Of a stretch of 64,000 nucleotides of DNA, positions 52,201 through 63,844 are shown in pieces. Origin of the DNA: Baylisascaris procyonis. Lineage: Eukaryota > Nematoda > Chromadorea > Rhabditida > Ascarididae. Below the pieces are notes generated by a model. It did no database searches. It was given only the letters and a program-made list of their open reading frames with translations, and was not told where the DNA came from. Location of the stretch: positions 223,501 to 287,500 of the forward strand of contig JAZARR010000197.1 of assembly GCA_037389465.1 (NCBI GenBank). Reading direction: 5' to 3'. Within the stretch, counting starts at the first letter, position 1. The number at the start of each line of letters is the position of its first letter. The position numbers and the translations under genes are program-made.

Positions 52201-55200
52201 ATTGGAAAAATTTAGCCGTTTCTCTCATCCCCTCTCCTCCCAACTCACCTCCCTCTCCCTCCTCCCACATCCTCCCACTGTTCACCTTCCTCTTCCTTCC
52301 TCTTCCTTTTCATTTTGCCTAGAAAATCATAATGGAAATACTATAAGTCATATCCAAACAATTTGCATATTTCAGTCTTGGCCATTCACAAATAACGGTA
52401 TACCGGTAGTTCAATCGAAAATGTGTATGGTGGCCGTATTCTTCGATCCATCGCTTGGTGAATTATTCTACGTATTGATTCATATCTCATTTGTGCTCTT
52501 TTTTGCTGCTCCTCTCCTTATTATATTTGTACTTTACGCTCTTATTGCACTTAAGGTTTGCTATTCATGTTTTTTTTTTTTGCCGATTAAGTTCACATTT
52601 GAATAAATAAAAACTTGATGATTTTCAGCTTTAAAAAAAAGGAATAAAAATGCGAAATAAACTTTGATTGTTTATGATAAATTAGATAGTGTATGATATA
52701 AATGGATATTGAAAACATGTTTTTTTTAATATGTTATTTATTAATATTTGAAAATATTTTTCGAAATATTTTCAAACAAATCAAAAAAAAAATGTTAACA
52801 AATCGGCGAATAGTGTAACCATGACCATTTTAACAATACGTTCCAATATGCGGTGAGTAAAATTCTACTAAGCTACAGGTAATATAAGCAATTTGCTACT
52901 CGCCTTGACATATATTAAAAGTTGACACATTTTAATCCCTAATCTTCATAATTTAGTTACCTGAGCATGACCAAGCTTGACCTCAATTCTCTTCTTGACC
53001 TTTCCTCACCCTTATTATACATAATCGTTGAAAAGCATTAGAAGATCATTGTTTCCTTATGCGCTGTACGCTGCCAAATGAATCTGCATCCTTTATAAGA
53101 TGTTTGATCTCAATAAGTCAGTATATTCTAGGCAGGTGTTATGCTATCAAAGGGTTCTTTAATGACACGATAGAATAGATGAATAATATTTTATATGAAT
53201 ATATATCTATAAATTGCTTTTCTACATAATCGATTTCTACATGAATCAAATGAAAATCTTAATTGTTCGTCATATATGAGTATATTCCGGAAAACATTCC
53301 GGAATGTTTTTCGGAAAAACCGTTCGCCGGATCTTCACTTATTCCAGAAAAAAATTGTACCATCCTTTTTTTCAGAAATTAGTCCTCAAATCATTTTGAT
53401 AGGGAACATTATATTTATTATCAATGTATTTCAAGCTTAAGATAACATTAATTGGGAATATCACTTTTACTTTTCACTAAAAATAATGAAATAATTAATT
53501 TTAAGATGTAATTTATTGCAAATTTTTTAGGTAAATCATTGCCCAAATGCTATTCGAGCATCATTCGTTGATGAGCGAACAAATGACGAACGAGGCTATC
53601 GTATTACAATTATACTTGGTAAATATTATAATAGTAGTTGATATAGTTATATCATTAGAAATCTCCTCGAAACAATTTTCTCTACCTTTATGATTCCGAT
53701 TTAATCGAAAGAATCTTTGAGGATCCTATAACATCTATATTATCCGAGAAAAAAATGCTTATTTGGAGATGGGATTTATTGAAAAAGGGAATTATTTGAA
53801 TAAATGCGATATTCTATTCCGTAATTCAACAATTATTTGTTATTCATATATGAGGTCGAGTAGTTTAAGTTGGAGTGCTGAGTTTGACCTTAGAATAGAA
53901 TGAGGTCAAGCCATAATAAGCATTAAACGACTATAATTTATTGTTTGCTTATTGCAGCGGCAGTTGTGACGGCATTCTTCTGTTGCTATTTACCATTTCA
54001 GTTGCAAAGATTACTATTTTTCTATTTTAAAAATGATTCACAATTACTTACGAAAATTAATCAACAAATGTATTTTATCTCAGGTAAATTTTAAATTATA
54101 TGCGTTAGTTAATTAGAGCAAACCAGGTAAATATAGAAGACCTGAAATATAAATTAGCATAAAAGACCTGAAATATAAATTAAATATAGAAGACCTGAAA
54201 TATAAATTAAATATAAAAGACCTGAAATATAAATTAAATATAGAAGACCTGAAATATAAATTAAATATAAAAGACCTGAAATATAAATTAAATATAGAAG
54301 ACCTGAAATATAAATTAGCATAAAAGACCTGAAATATAAATTAAATATAAAAGACCTGAAATATAAATTAAATATAAAAGACCTGAAATATAAATTAAAT
54401 ATAGAAGACCTGAAATATAGATTAAATATAAGAGACCTGAAATATAAATATCTCACTGAGAGAAAGCATATCGAAATCATATACGCCATAAACAAAGGAA
54501 AAAATTATTTTGATAATAAACATTGATATTTTATGCAAAATGTTATTAGCAGAAATTAATCCTTACTGGCCATATACTGACATTAACTGACGAGTAAATT
54601 AAGGAGTCAACTGTGGAGTCAATAAGGATTCGTCACTTTTGTTCAGAAAATAATTACCCTTTGGTTCATAAATTGCGCTAGGAAGAACGAGGGAGATACT
54701 CATATGTGTTTCAATATCTTTTTGAACGCTTCATGGGATATCTCTGTAAAATTTTAATTCCAATCATAAAAGGGGTTAATTTTAGCAGTGATCAACTTAA
54801 TAAGGATCATTGGTCGATATTCGCTAATAAAGTCGTTCTCCTGTCTTCATGAACAAAAAAATATTACAAATTAAATAAGCTTAACGTAACGTTTTTTTTA
54901 ATATTTCAACATTTGAGCCTTGTTAGGATTGTAGTAAATAGTTGAATAAACGTTTCATTAGAAAGCAATAGGTCATTTCCGCCACGAACTAGTTCCCACA
55001 TGGGTTTTGCATGTCGATAATCAAGGCGTTAAGAAAGAGGAGTGGTTTTAAATTTTTTTTAATAGTGAAGAGCGAGTGATATTGGTGTATTTGTGTTTCT
55101 GGATGTTAAAACTCCAGAGTGATCCATAATCCGGAGCGAGTTATCAATGCACAAATATGATGAATGCTTGCTCATCTAACAAGGCCATCAATATTTGCTT

Positions 55201-56059
55201 ATTATTTGGGATGAAATCCATAAAGATCTTGCTATGAGACCTCTAAATTACAACAATCTCTTCAATGATTGTTCATGCTTTCTTATAGAAAAAGAAGTTG
55301 AAACGATTCAAAGTTCAGGATATGGCTCTTTAAGAATCCATGAATTAAACATCCGGAAATAATTTCCCTTTATTTTAGGATTTCTTTTTTATTTCGCACC
55401 AATTGTAAATCCATTTCTTTACAATGTTGTTTCGAAGCGTTTTCGACAAGCATTTAAAGAGGTTCTACTTGGTAATATATCATCAAAATATCTACGCAAG
55501 CATTTTCCACTCGCAACGTAAGATTTACAATGAATTTCTTGAAATTCTCATCTATCTTATATCATCACATATTTATCTTATTCAATGTTTAGAGTTCAAT
55601 TTGGCCAATTTGTCCAGTCGCAGTTTGTCTGCCATACGTCTCAGCCCCTTATTTATCGATCCTTCGCCTTCCTTCCACCTCTCTTCTTCCTACTAACGGT
55701 GTATTTCATGGAATTAGGCATTCATATCTTGGATTTAAATAACGCAATGAAAAAACCTTTAAAAAACTGACATCTAAAAAGTTTTTTTTTCCGGAAAACA
55801 TTTTTTTATCTTAGTTTGTTGTCGCAGATGGAACGTCGATCCGTTCGAAAAGATTGAATTTAAATTTAAAGCAAAAAAAACCATTTCGGTTTACTGATAA
55901 TGCATTTTTGAGAGCGGTCGGTTTCTTTGCTGCTTTCAACGCTCTTTAATTTGCTTCTTTTTTTTCAGCCTCAATAGAGGAAGCAGTGAGCATATGAATG
56001 GTGTTAAATTACGTGTAACCGTTAAAGGAAATGCTGTTGTATCTGCACTCATCTCATAA
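46288..56059 (+). CDS. Neuropeptide GPCR, neuromedin-U/CAPA/pyrokinin receptor-like
   Basis: Seven-transmembrane rhodopsin-class receptor expected to bind an amidated neuropeptide at the plasma membrane. Exons: 46288-46452, 47461-47561, 48200-48346, 49378-49477, 50381-50470, 52376-52555, 53531-53618, 53958-54083, 55379-55517 and 55969-56059; phases agree throughout, giving 408 residues. TM1 (56-80) has the GN motif. TM2 has NLAISDL, followed by VGLPFEIYMSWNQYPW, which matches the NMUR family signature. Disulfide cysteines are at 127 and 218. ERY is at 151-153, CCYLPF at 299-304 and NPFLY at 343-347. The extracellular N-terminus (1-55) is cysteine-rich with an NAS glycosylation site; this first exon is the least certain, with donor AAG|GTTCGC. 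Intron 5 needs a GC donor (AAG|GC) at 50471. AATAAA follows the stop by 12 bases. The exact ligand cannot be told. Confidence 0.9.
50648..50658. repeat. C11 homopolymer
   Basis: Run of eleven C within a C/T-rich patch in GPCR intron 5, equivalent to the G runs elsewhere but on the other strand. Confidence 0.85.
50764..50900. repeat. Diverged minisatellite with GAGTGACCAG core in GPCR intron 5
   Basis: Six GTGACCA cores at 50766, 50778, 50803, 50827, 50852 and 50878, most followed by GAATGCTACAATCCGTT-like sequence, with spacing near 25 bases. It shares GAGTGACCAG with the array at 42.9 kb. Confidence 0.85.
54139..54449. repeat. 27-bp minisatellite in GPCR intron 8
   Basis: Twelve GACCTGAAATATA cores at 54139, 54165, 54192, 54219, 54246, 54273, 54300, 54326, 54353, 54380, 54407 and 54434. 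Spacing is 27 bases except two 26-base steps at the first and seventh intervals, where the variant AATTAGCATAAAA appears. The long minus-strand frame encoding YLIYISGLL repeats is an artefact. Confidence 0.95.
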
Positions 56060-56070
56060 GAAGAATTTTC

Positions 56071-56076
56071 AATAAA
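56071..56076 (+). promoter_or_regulatory. Polyadenylation signal of the GPCR gene
   Basis: AATAAA starting 12 bases after the TAA stop codon, implying a very short 3' UTR, which is common in nematodes. Confidence 0.6.
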
Positions 56077-58330
56077 AGAGATCGCTTATCTTTGATGTAC
56101 AATGCGAATATATTCGTTGATAATATCAAGTGCTGTGATATTAAGCAATAAAATAAGTTTCTTTGCTGTCTGGTGTTGGAGATTGTCGGTGCTAATAACG
56201 TGGATAATTTGCTTGTTGTCGGTCGTCTGTCTAACGCTGTCGGTCCACTCCATTGTAAATGTCAGCATATATCGACGATGAAGATTGCAAGCTTCTCAAA
56301 TTTTTATTAACGCAAAGGGTCCAATAAAGTTTGAGAAAGATTGATTAATATAAGTGAAAAGTTTTTTAAAAATAATATTTGTATAAAATATCGTTCTTAC
56401 ACCGTAATCCGTCTTGTACCACCGGAAATTTTGACTATTCTTTTGCTCAATCTTTGATCGTAAATCTCCATTTGCGCTTAAACTTACTTCTGCGTTCATC
56501 TTTGAGTATAACTCTGAATTGTTCTCTATGAATCATTCAGTCGACAAGAGAAAATATAGACCTAATTGGATTTTAGAGGATTTTCTGTTCGATTGTAAAG
56601 AGTCAAAATGACCGAACGTTTATTTTAGAGATCCGTAAAATTATTTACCACTTCAATATAGAATTGAACGTTCCAGTAGAAATATTTCTAAGTGCAATGA
56701 CAATTTTTGTAGAACTCTTAATTTTCAATTGAATTAATTGTATCATAATGGTACATTTTAAATTATAAATTTTTTGAGAAAATATTTCAGTTTAATTGAT
56801 TTTTGCAGCAGTGAAACTATAGATAACCATTTCATTCAACAAATATATGCATGCATTTGCAAAAATATATATATATTTAAAATGAATTAAACATAAAAAT
56901 TTAATAGTTAAGACACTTTGAAATAGGATTACAATAGGTGTTGAAATGAGAAAAGTAAAGGAATGATACGTTTTAACAAAATTACAGTAGTTGAAAGAAT
57001 TACAGTAATCAAAAGAAGTGATACGGTATCGCTTAGTGTAACTTCCTCCATCTTTAGAAGTTTTAACAATGCTGAAAAGATTTAAAAAATCTCTTAAAAT
57101 GGCGTAGAACTATTGGTCGTATATTATGATCTAAATATATCTTTTTTTTGCTGCGACTTCTTTTTACAATAATTGAAAAAAATCTTTTTATAGTTAATTG
57201 ATTGATAGCCGGATTCTGGATGGAACCATTAGCCGCTTTCTGGACGACATTACTAATGGCTATTCGGAAGGAATTGTTAGCCGCAAAATTATAGCTTCAT
57301 GAACTTCCTTTCAATCGGCTAGACCATCATTTCGACCAGATCACCTTTCGATCAGCTAGATTTCAATTTGTTTTTTTTTTTTTACAAAAAAAAAATTAAG
57401 AAATATTAATTCAATATTTAATACATTTTTGAATAATGCATTTTTTTTTCAAAATAAGCATATTTTAAGAGGTGGTAAACACACATAACGGTAAAGAATA
57501 ATGTGTGGAATAATTTCAATGTAAAACACGCATTATTTGAGTATCATAAATCGAGCATGCATAAGCGTCATTGTTTGCGCTAGAGATTCCACTCGTTTCT
57601 CTGCCACTACCATTCTCAACCCAACCGCCGTCCATTCCTCATTAGATTCAGCATGAGGTGTAGGCGGTGGTCAGTTTGTGTGCGCTTTGTTTCGAACATT
57701 GTAAGAGTGGATTGTCAGCGACACAATTTGCGGCAACTAAGGGACAAAGACGTGTGGTTTTGGCGTTAAGATGATAGGTGGTCTGATTTTAAGGAGATTT
57801 AAAGAAAACCCTCCCGTTTTATTGGGTCAATTAGGGGGTGGGGAGTTCAAACGACGGGTTTTTTTCATCGCCGGGGAATTTTTAGATTTCTCTTTTCACT
57901 CGTGTTCTACGCAAACTTCGACCAAAAACTTTTGTGCTAATTTGGTGAGTTGTTGGCGATTTCGTTCGTAATCTTCGATTCGATGTGACTGATATATCCT
58001 TTACTTCTGTACTCTATGACCGATTAGCACTGCGGTATCGTAACTGTACGACCGATAAGCCCTATGCTACGATACGATATCGAAGAGTATTTTCCGTAGC
58101 GAAATTTGTAAAATGCATGCGAGATGGAGGTGACAGATCTTTTAAATTTTCAGTGAAAATAAGCCTGGATATGGGCGCGATGATGTGGTGTGATTCTTTT
58201 ATGTAATCATAGCCGCACAATAGCTTTGAATTATGGCACATTGACCAAGTGAGGATGAAAGTAATGCTGTTAAGTGTCACTTAAAGGTTAAAGAATAGTT
58301 GTACTGTTTAGAGATAGCCTGAAACTTAGT

Positions 58331-58465
58331 ATGAAAACAAGCTTGAACCTTAGCCCGAGTCCAAGTATGGAAATAAGCCTGATCCTTGGCCCGAAGCCAG
58401 GTACGGAAATAAGCCTGAACCTTAGACCGAACCCAAATATGGAAATTAGCCTGAGCCTAAACTTT
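58331..58465. repeat. 36-bp tandem repeat built from telomere-like hexamers
   Basis: AAGCTT/AAGCCT/AAGCCT/TAGCCT starts at 58339, 58375, 58411 and 58447, exactly 36 bases apart. Each unit divides into hexamers such as AAGCCT, GAACCT, TAGCCC and GAACCC, close to permutations of the telomere repeat. Confidence 0.85.
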
Positions 58466-59143
58466 GTGGCCTTATTGCTAAAGGCATAATACCAAAGACT
58501 GCAAGCATTGGTCGGGAAACCGATCGATGAGCAAGCTCGCCAAGCGATTTTCCACTAAAACATGTTATGTAACATTGAAATTCTGTAGTTGTATAATACT
58601 GACAGATGCTTTCGTTAGTGACAGACGCGTTTGAAACGTGAAAAGTTTTACGAGCAAATTACCCAGCGTATTTATAGCACAGCATATTGTTGCATGAAGC
58701 TAAATGGTGAATTTATCGATCGTCGTTTTTATCGATTTGTCTTTGCGTCGAATCCTTTTTTTATGCAGTCGGTCATTTCCGCCGGGATTTTCTGTCCACA
58801 TAACGTATGTCCTTCAGGGAAGGGAGAGGGGGAGATTGCTTTGAATTTATCGCTATTGAACGTGAAAGTTTGTGGGTTGATTTACACCTCGCGAATTCAG
58901 AAAAAAAGGCGATGTACGCATGGCGGAAATGTCTTGGCGCACTTTTGATCGTGGTACCATTGCGGTGCATCTGTCCGTATTTCGTGTAGGTCTGTAAATG
59001 GTAGGAAAGGAGTTGTTAATCTTTCACAGAGCATTTCCCTTTTATTTTCTTAGCCTTTGCATCTCAAAATGGTTCATTTCATCGGGGTAATTCTGTGTTG
59101 CTCCGATAGTCAATGGGGAGAAAGGAAGAGGATTGAAGAGTGT

Positions 59144-59155
59144 GGGGGGGGGGGG
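59144..59155 (+). repeat. G12 homopolymer
   Basis: Run of twelve G about 420 bases upstream of the MED22 start codon. Confidence 0.9.
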
Positions 59156-59576
59156 AGGATTTGAGAAGGCGGAGAATTTTCCAACTCCGAGGAAGTGCTA
59201 AATAGGGGAAGCAACGGTGCTGCACCCCATTTTAAAAAGTATTTCAAGTGTTACTATGAGGGATATGCACTTACGACTCCAACAAACTCTCAGAAAAAAA
59301 AATTGTAAATGGTGGTACATCTAAATTGTAAGATGTGATGTTAAAATGTCTAGCCTAAGCTTAAGCGTAAGGCTTAGTGTTAACGTTAATCTAGTGGTCA
59401 TCTTCTAAGGCTATTGTAACTAAAGATGCAATCGTTCAGTCACCGCATACATCATTTTTTGTGGATCTAAAAATTTTTCAACGATTTTATTTGCCTTCTG
59501 TAAAAAGTCGATAAAGTGGCACTATTCAAAGTGGTAATTATTAAAGTTTAAATATATTTACAGGTGTCAATAAATA

Positions 59577-61829
59577 ATGGCAGCCGTAAATACATCAAAA
59601 GTACGAAAGAGTGGCCGTTCAATGGCAACAAAAGCGCTCATTATACAAGAATATAAACGACGTCTACGTGATAATGTTAAATCGTTGAACGATAATTTCA
59701 TTAATATTCTATCAGCAGCGAAGGTAAACTCTTCTTTTTACCTGTTTTTACCTGGAATTAGACGATTTCAAGGTGGAAGTTTCTAAAAATATGCATAGAA
59801 CATTCAAAATTCGATGATATTTAAGTGAGATGATGTGTCACATTTCATTTATATCTTCATGTTGCAATATGTTAGGAAATATGAGGGGGAAGGAGTTTAA
59901 AAATACGAGGATAGGTGGTGTGTTTCCTGTGGAAAGCCCTAGCGAACTTCCGATACCATACCCTTCATTCTCTCTCACTTCACCGTCGTTGATGTTGATA
60001 ATGACGTGAATGTCATCCAGAATCGTAATGAGGTTTTCCTATACAATGTTGAATGCGATAATTTAGAAGATAGTTGGGAAAACCAATCGAGGCGCAAGTG
60101 TCCTTGGTAGGCTTATGTGGATTTATGAAGTTGGGAAAACCAATCGAGGCGCAAGTGTCCTTGGTAGGCTTATGTGGATTTATGAAGTTGGGAAAACCAA
60201 TCGAGGCGCAAGTGTCCTTGGTAGGCTTATGTGGATTTATCACTTCCGACCGCACATTGTGGCGCATATTAGCCTATTTCATGCATTTTCATCGACAACC
60301 TAAGTTTCATTCTTGAATTTTTGCAAAAGCAGCAATTTCTTATAGCGTCGATTTATAAAGTAATACGGAGAACTCGTTCAAATTCAGTCGATTCTACATA
60401 GATCTACCGATCCATCGACTTCAACGTTAATAAACTATACATTACTTCCATTTTTTTATAAATAACGATCAGATATCGGTTGAGTGATCCATTTGCAGAT
60501 CAATGTTGATGATGCAGCACATAAGAATCCGATTGGACGAATGACCGAATATTATACGATGAAAAATGAAATGGCAGCACGTGCGGCGCTTATGGTACTT
60601 ATTTTATTCAATTATGAAATTCAACTATATTTATGTTACTTATTGGAATAAAATACAAAATCGGATAATTTATAAACTCACTTGAGATTTTAATAAAAAT
60701 TTTATTTTGATTTTTCGAATAGTACAGGTCTATATTCAAAATTTTTTTTTGAGGCTATCATATAATTGGCGACCGGTGAGAAAAAATTAGAAATAGTTAT
60801 TTCAGTTTTATTTTTACAGGTTCGAGCAGCCGATGAATTATTGAAATTAACGCACGATTTGAAGGAATTTCTTATTCTTCATGACTTCAATTTTCTTAGT
60901 TCCGCAATTGAAAAGTAACATTTCCTATTGTTATTTTTTTTCAAAATAAAGCAAAATAATGGAAATTTGATTATAATGATGAACGGATTGATGGCCAATT
61001 TTAATAATTATAATCGAATGAATCGGAAAATATAGGTAATTTAATTTTTAGCAGATTTGAGATGAATTATTCGAATTTTTTGTTAATTTCGAATAATGTT
61101 CATGAAGTTATTGAAAATTTCTATTGAAATATTTCTCTCAAAAAATTATGAGTAACGAATTTTTCTGTTTAATTAATATTCCCTTTGAATATTTTATATT
61201 TATGAGCAATATTTATTAGTAAGTACCTCGACTGCTAATCTCTAACGGGCGATCAAAGATTTCGGAACGGTTGAAAATTTTTATTTTCGAATATCTATGG
61301 GGGAATTTAAATAATCCAAGCCTTACCTGTAACGTCAATCTTGTTGTGCCTATAGTGGGTAGACACATTGGGACCTTCCTGCTCCCACTCACCCACCGCC
61401 CTTCACACCGCCTCCTCACTTCTTGGTCACACCCTTCACATGAGAATGTTGTTGACATCAAGTAGAAAGAGAAATGGCAGATTTTATCAAGCACTTCCTT
61501 CTTATGGATGGAAATTAACAGTTAGAATACCCTCGTTGAAGTTCTAAGGTTGAAATGTACGGCTGTTGTGTACTATTCGGGGGGGGGGGAGAGTGGTGGA
61601 GATCGGCAGTCGAATCGGCAGATAACAATAATTCTCTTATTCGTGAATGTTTATTTCCTCAAATTTTTTATTTCACTATAAAATTGAATAAATTTTCAGT
61701 GCTGAAGCAAGAGCTGATAAAAAAATGGATGAATATGTAGCGAAATACGATGCATTACGCTTAGATACGGCCTCTATAATAACGGATATCGATAAAGAAT
61801 TAAATGAACACTTCTCATTGAGGCAATGA
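59577..61829 (+). CDS. MED22: Mediator complex subunit 22
   Basis: Head-module subunit of Mediator, which links transcription factors to RNA polymerase II in the nucleus. Exons: 59577-59723, 60499-60594, 60820-60914 and 61700-61829; phases are consistent, giving 155 residues, about the usual size for metazoan MED22. The N-terminus has KALIIQEYKRRLRDNVKSLN followed by FINILSAAK. The second exon carries INVDDAAHKNP. The third has RAADELLKLTHDLKEFLILH, the most conserved part of the family (compare the RAxxLLKLVSDLKQFLIL pattern). The C-terminus has KYDALRLDTASIITDIDKEL. The protein is mostly helical and lacks a signal peptide or membrane segment. The start ATG lies 10 bases after the acceptor TTTACAG, so a 5' untranslated exon or trans-spliced leader probably precedes it. 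Intron 1 holds a 57-bp tandem repeat, intron 3 a G11 run. Confidence 0.94.
60072..60241. repeat. 57-bp tandem repeat, three copies, in MED22 intron 1
   Basis: Copies start at 60072, 60129 and 60186 (AGTTGGGAAAACCAATCGAG and so on) and appear identical. The unit of 57 = 3 x 19 has open frames on both strands; these are not genes. Confidence 0.95.
61579..61589 (+). repeat. G11 homopolymer
   Basis: Run of eleven G in MED22 intron 3. Confidence 0.9.
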
Positions 61830-62750
61830 TCGTTCGATTGGCTTTATTCAATTATTTTATTTTATGATATACATAATATCAGTTGAGATTTTTTTCTTAT
61901 CATATCAGGTATTCCTTAAAGGAGCTTACGGCAACGATACGTGCTAATAGATGAATGCTAAATAGTGCGGAGAGGGGGAAGGAAGGGATTATCCAGAGTT
62001 GAAGAAATGACCACCATTTTTATGTGAACTGAAAGGCCAATCGATGAGAACTGACAATTTGTGTTCATTTATAAAAAGTGTTTCCTTTCATTTTTTCTTT
62101 TTTTTTTTTTTTGATTTCTTCATCACATATAATATTGTCTATTTGTTAGCGAAAATTGTATTTTATTTGTTTCAATTGTTTATAGAATTTTCATTGTTAA
62201 TGAGACGGGTTTAAAGCCGTATAGAGGCTGACTTTTCTTTTTTTTTTTTTTTTTTTTTTTTTTTTGTTATTTATTCAATTCGTCGAAATTTTATAAATTC
62301 TATTGATCTAACTGCTTCGAAAATAGCAAAAAGTTATGCAATATTTTCATTGATTTTTTATCCTCAATGTTATTGTTAATTATTATTATATTTTTTATTA
62401 AATTAAATATCATTTATTTGATTTACTTAAATAATAAAATGATTATAATTTATGAAAGAGAATATTTTTTTGAAATTTGATATAATTTACGCCCTCGAGA
62501 TTTGCCCGATTTATTCCCCCCTCTTAAATCTCTTTTAGCCATCATATCCGGAAATTGTTTTTTTTTTTTTTAAGAAAACCCTTATAAAAACTGTCCTTTA
62601 GAGCTGATGTGTGTTATGTTTTTTCTTTATTTAAATTCATATTAACATCATTGTAACTGAATTGATACGTTATAGAATAAAAAAGCAATTTTTTATGCAT
62701 ATTCTTTTGTTCTTATTCAAGCATTCCGTTCTTATCGGTATCCGTCGTAT
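61830..62750. other. MED22 downstream region
   Basis: AT-rich with long T runs (62100-62112 and about 62239-62265) and several AATAAA-like hexamers, for example near 62432 and 62675. The true MED22 polyadenylation site cannot be picked. No gene seen. Confidence 0.5.
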
Positions 62751-62751
62751 C

Positions 62752-63844
62752 CTATTTGTGGTTGGAGGATGTTGTAGTTGTTGAAATGAAGAGATAAGAT
62801 GTGCTTATGCTACTGAACTGCGATTGTAACATTTGGCGACGACCGACCGTTCCTGGAGCCGATCTCATTACAGGATCCAAAGTTCCCTGAATAGACGATA
62901 TCCTTGCCATCTCGTCAATAGCTGCGTGTAAGAAGCACTCAGTTTCCGGAAGCAATATGCCGACCGCTGGGAAGGGTGAAGTGGGAGAGGGTGTGGTGAG
63001 GAGGAAGGGGGAGGGGTTACAGAAAAAAAGAACGGAAAGGACACTTTTCAGTGCCTAGAAGCCCAGGGGTCGGAAAACAATATGCAGGGAGCGATGCATG
63101 TTGATTTTCTGCAACTGGAGGGGTCGTTTCTCGGCTGCAGAGAAGGATCCGTTTAAAAACGGAGGGGTTCTTCTTTCAATACTGTAAGTTAGTAGGAATT
63201 TTGATTCAGAAGAGGCTCATTAAGTCGGAATCACATCGAAAGATCCGAATATAGGTTTATTTTCGTTGCGTGGCACGCATTTGGCAGTGCATGGCTGCTT
63301 AAAATTTTCATCCATACCCTTGAAAGCAGCAGTACCAACGGCGGCAAGTGGTCGAAGATTGGTCCACGTAAGCAAAAACATTTCTGGCATCATCTTATGC
63401 GAAAACCTCATGAAATTGGGCAATGATTTGATCATTTTAAAGGTGCACGACGTGGGAGGTTCATTGAGCGCGATCCGGCTTTGATGATTAACACTTGATC
63501 CAAGAATTTAGTAAGAAACTGTCCTCGGCTCATCTAGGGCTATTATGGAAAAATCTTGGACCTAAGCAACCTTTTTATCTTTATGGTCATGGTCGCGTTC
63601 TATCAATCTTTTCAAATAGTACGTCCGAGTATATGGTTCTCTTTCAAAAATCTGATTTCCGGCTCACTTGAAAGGGAATATGAACATTTTTGAGTTTGAT
63701 ATTGCAACAGGACTGCATCTCCATCCATAACGATTTATGTTCGGTGCAAATTTTGTCAACACTTTTTTTTTTACATTTTTGAAGCCGAACTTCAACCTTC
63801 TCAAGAAATAGCACACCTGCAGCTGTCTCTCTCTTTGATTTCAT
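62752..63844 (-). other. Three small open minus-strand stretches, coding status unclear
   Basis: Open frames at 63644-63844 (66 codons), 63220-63435 (71 codons, with KGMDENFKQPCTAKCVP and NENKPIFGSFDVIPT before a stop) and 62752-62955 (67 codons, with AAIDEMARISSIQGTLDPVM). The region is less AT-rich than the rest, and codon choice in 63220-63435 looks protein-like, but the opposite strand is also open over 63266-63484. No family is recognised and no splice chain links the three. They could be a small gene, a processed pseudogene or a transposon remnant. Confidence 0.2.

Larger units (their letters stand above)
56077..59576. other. Interval between the GPCR and MED22 genes
   Basis: No gene is assigned. 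From about 57580 to 59000 the sequence is richer in CG dinucleotides than its surroundings and has several open frames on both strands, for example 57771-57971 ending near a GTGAGT donor, and 58631-58989. These could be 5' untranslated exons or promoter sequence of MED22, or remnants of something else; no protein family was recognised. A degenerate telomere-like repeat lies at 58331-58465 and a G12 run at 59144-59155. Confidence 0.4.

Noticed and set aside
54154..54495. 113-codon minus-strand ORF with YLIYISGLL repeats
   Set aside because: It is the 27-bp minisatellite read in frame (9 codons per unit), inside an intron of the plus-strand GPCR.
57771..58206. Plus-strand ORFs upstream of MED22 as N-terminal coding exons of MED22
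   Set aside because: MED22 already has a complete conserved N-terminus starting at 59577 after an acceptor; adding these would give an N-terminus unlike the family. A 5' UTR role remains possible.
60013..60316. Overlapping plus and minus ORFs with 19-residue repeats
   Set aside because: They come from the 57-bp tandem repeat in MED22 intron 1; both strands are open only because the unit is a multiple of three without stops.
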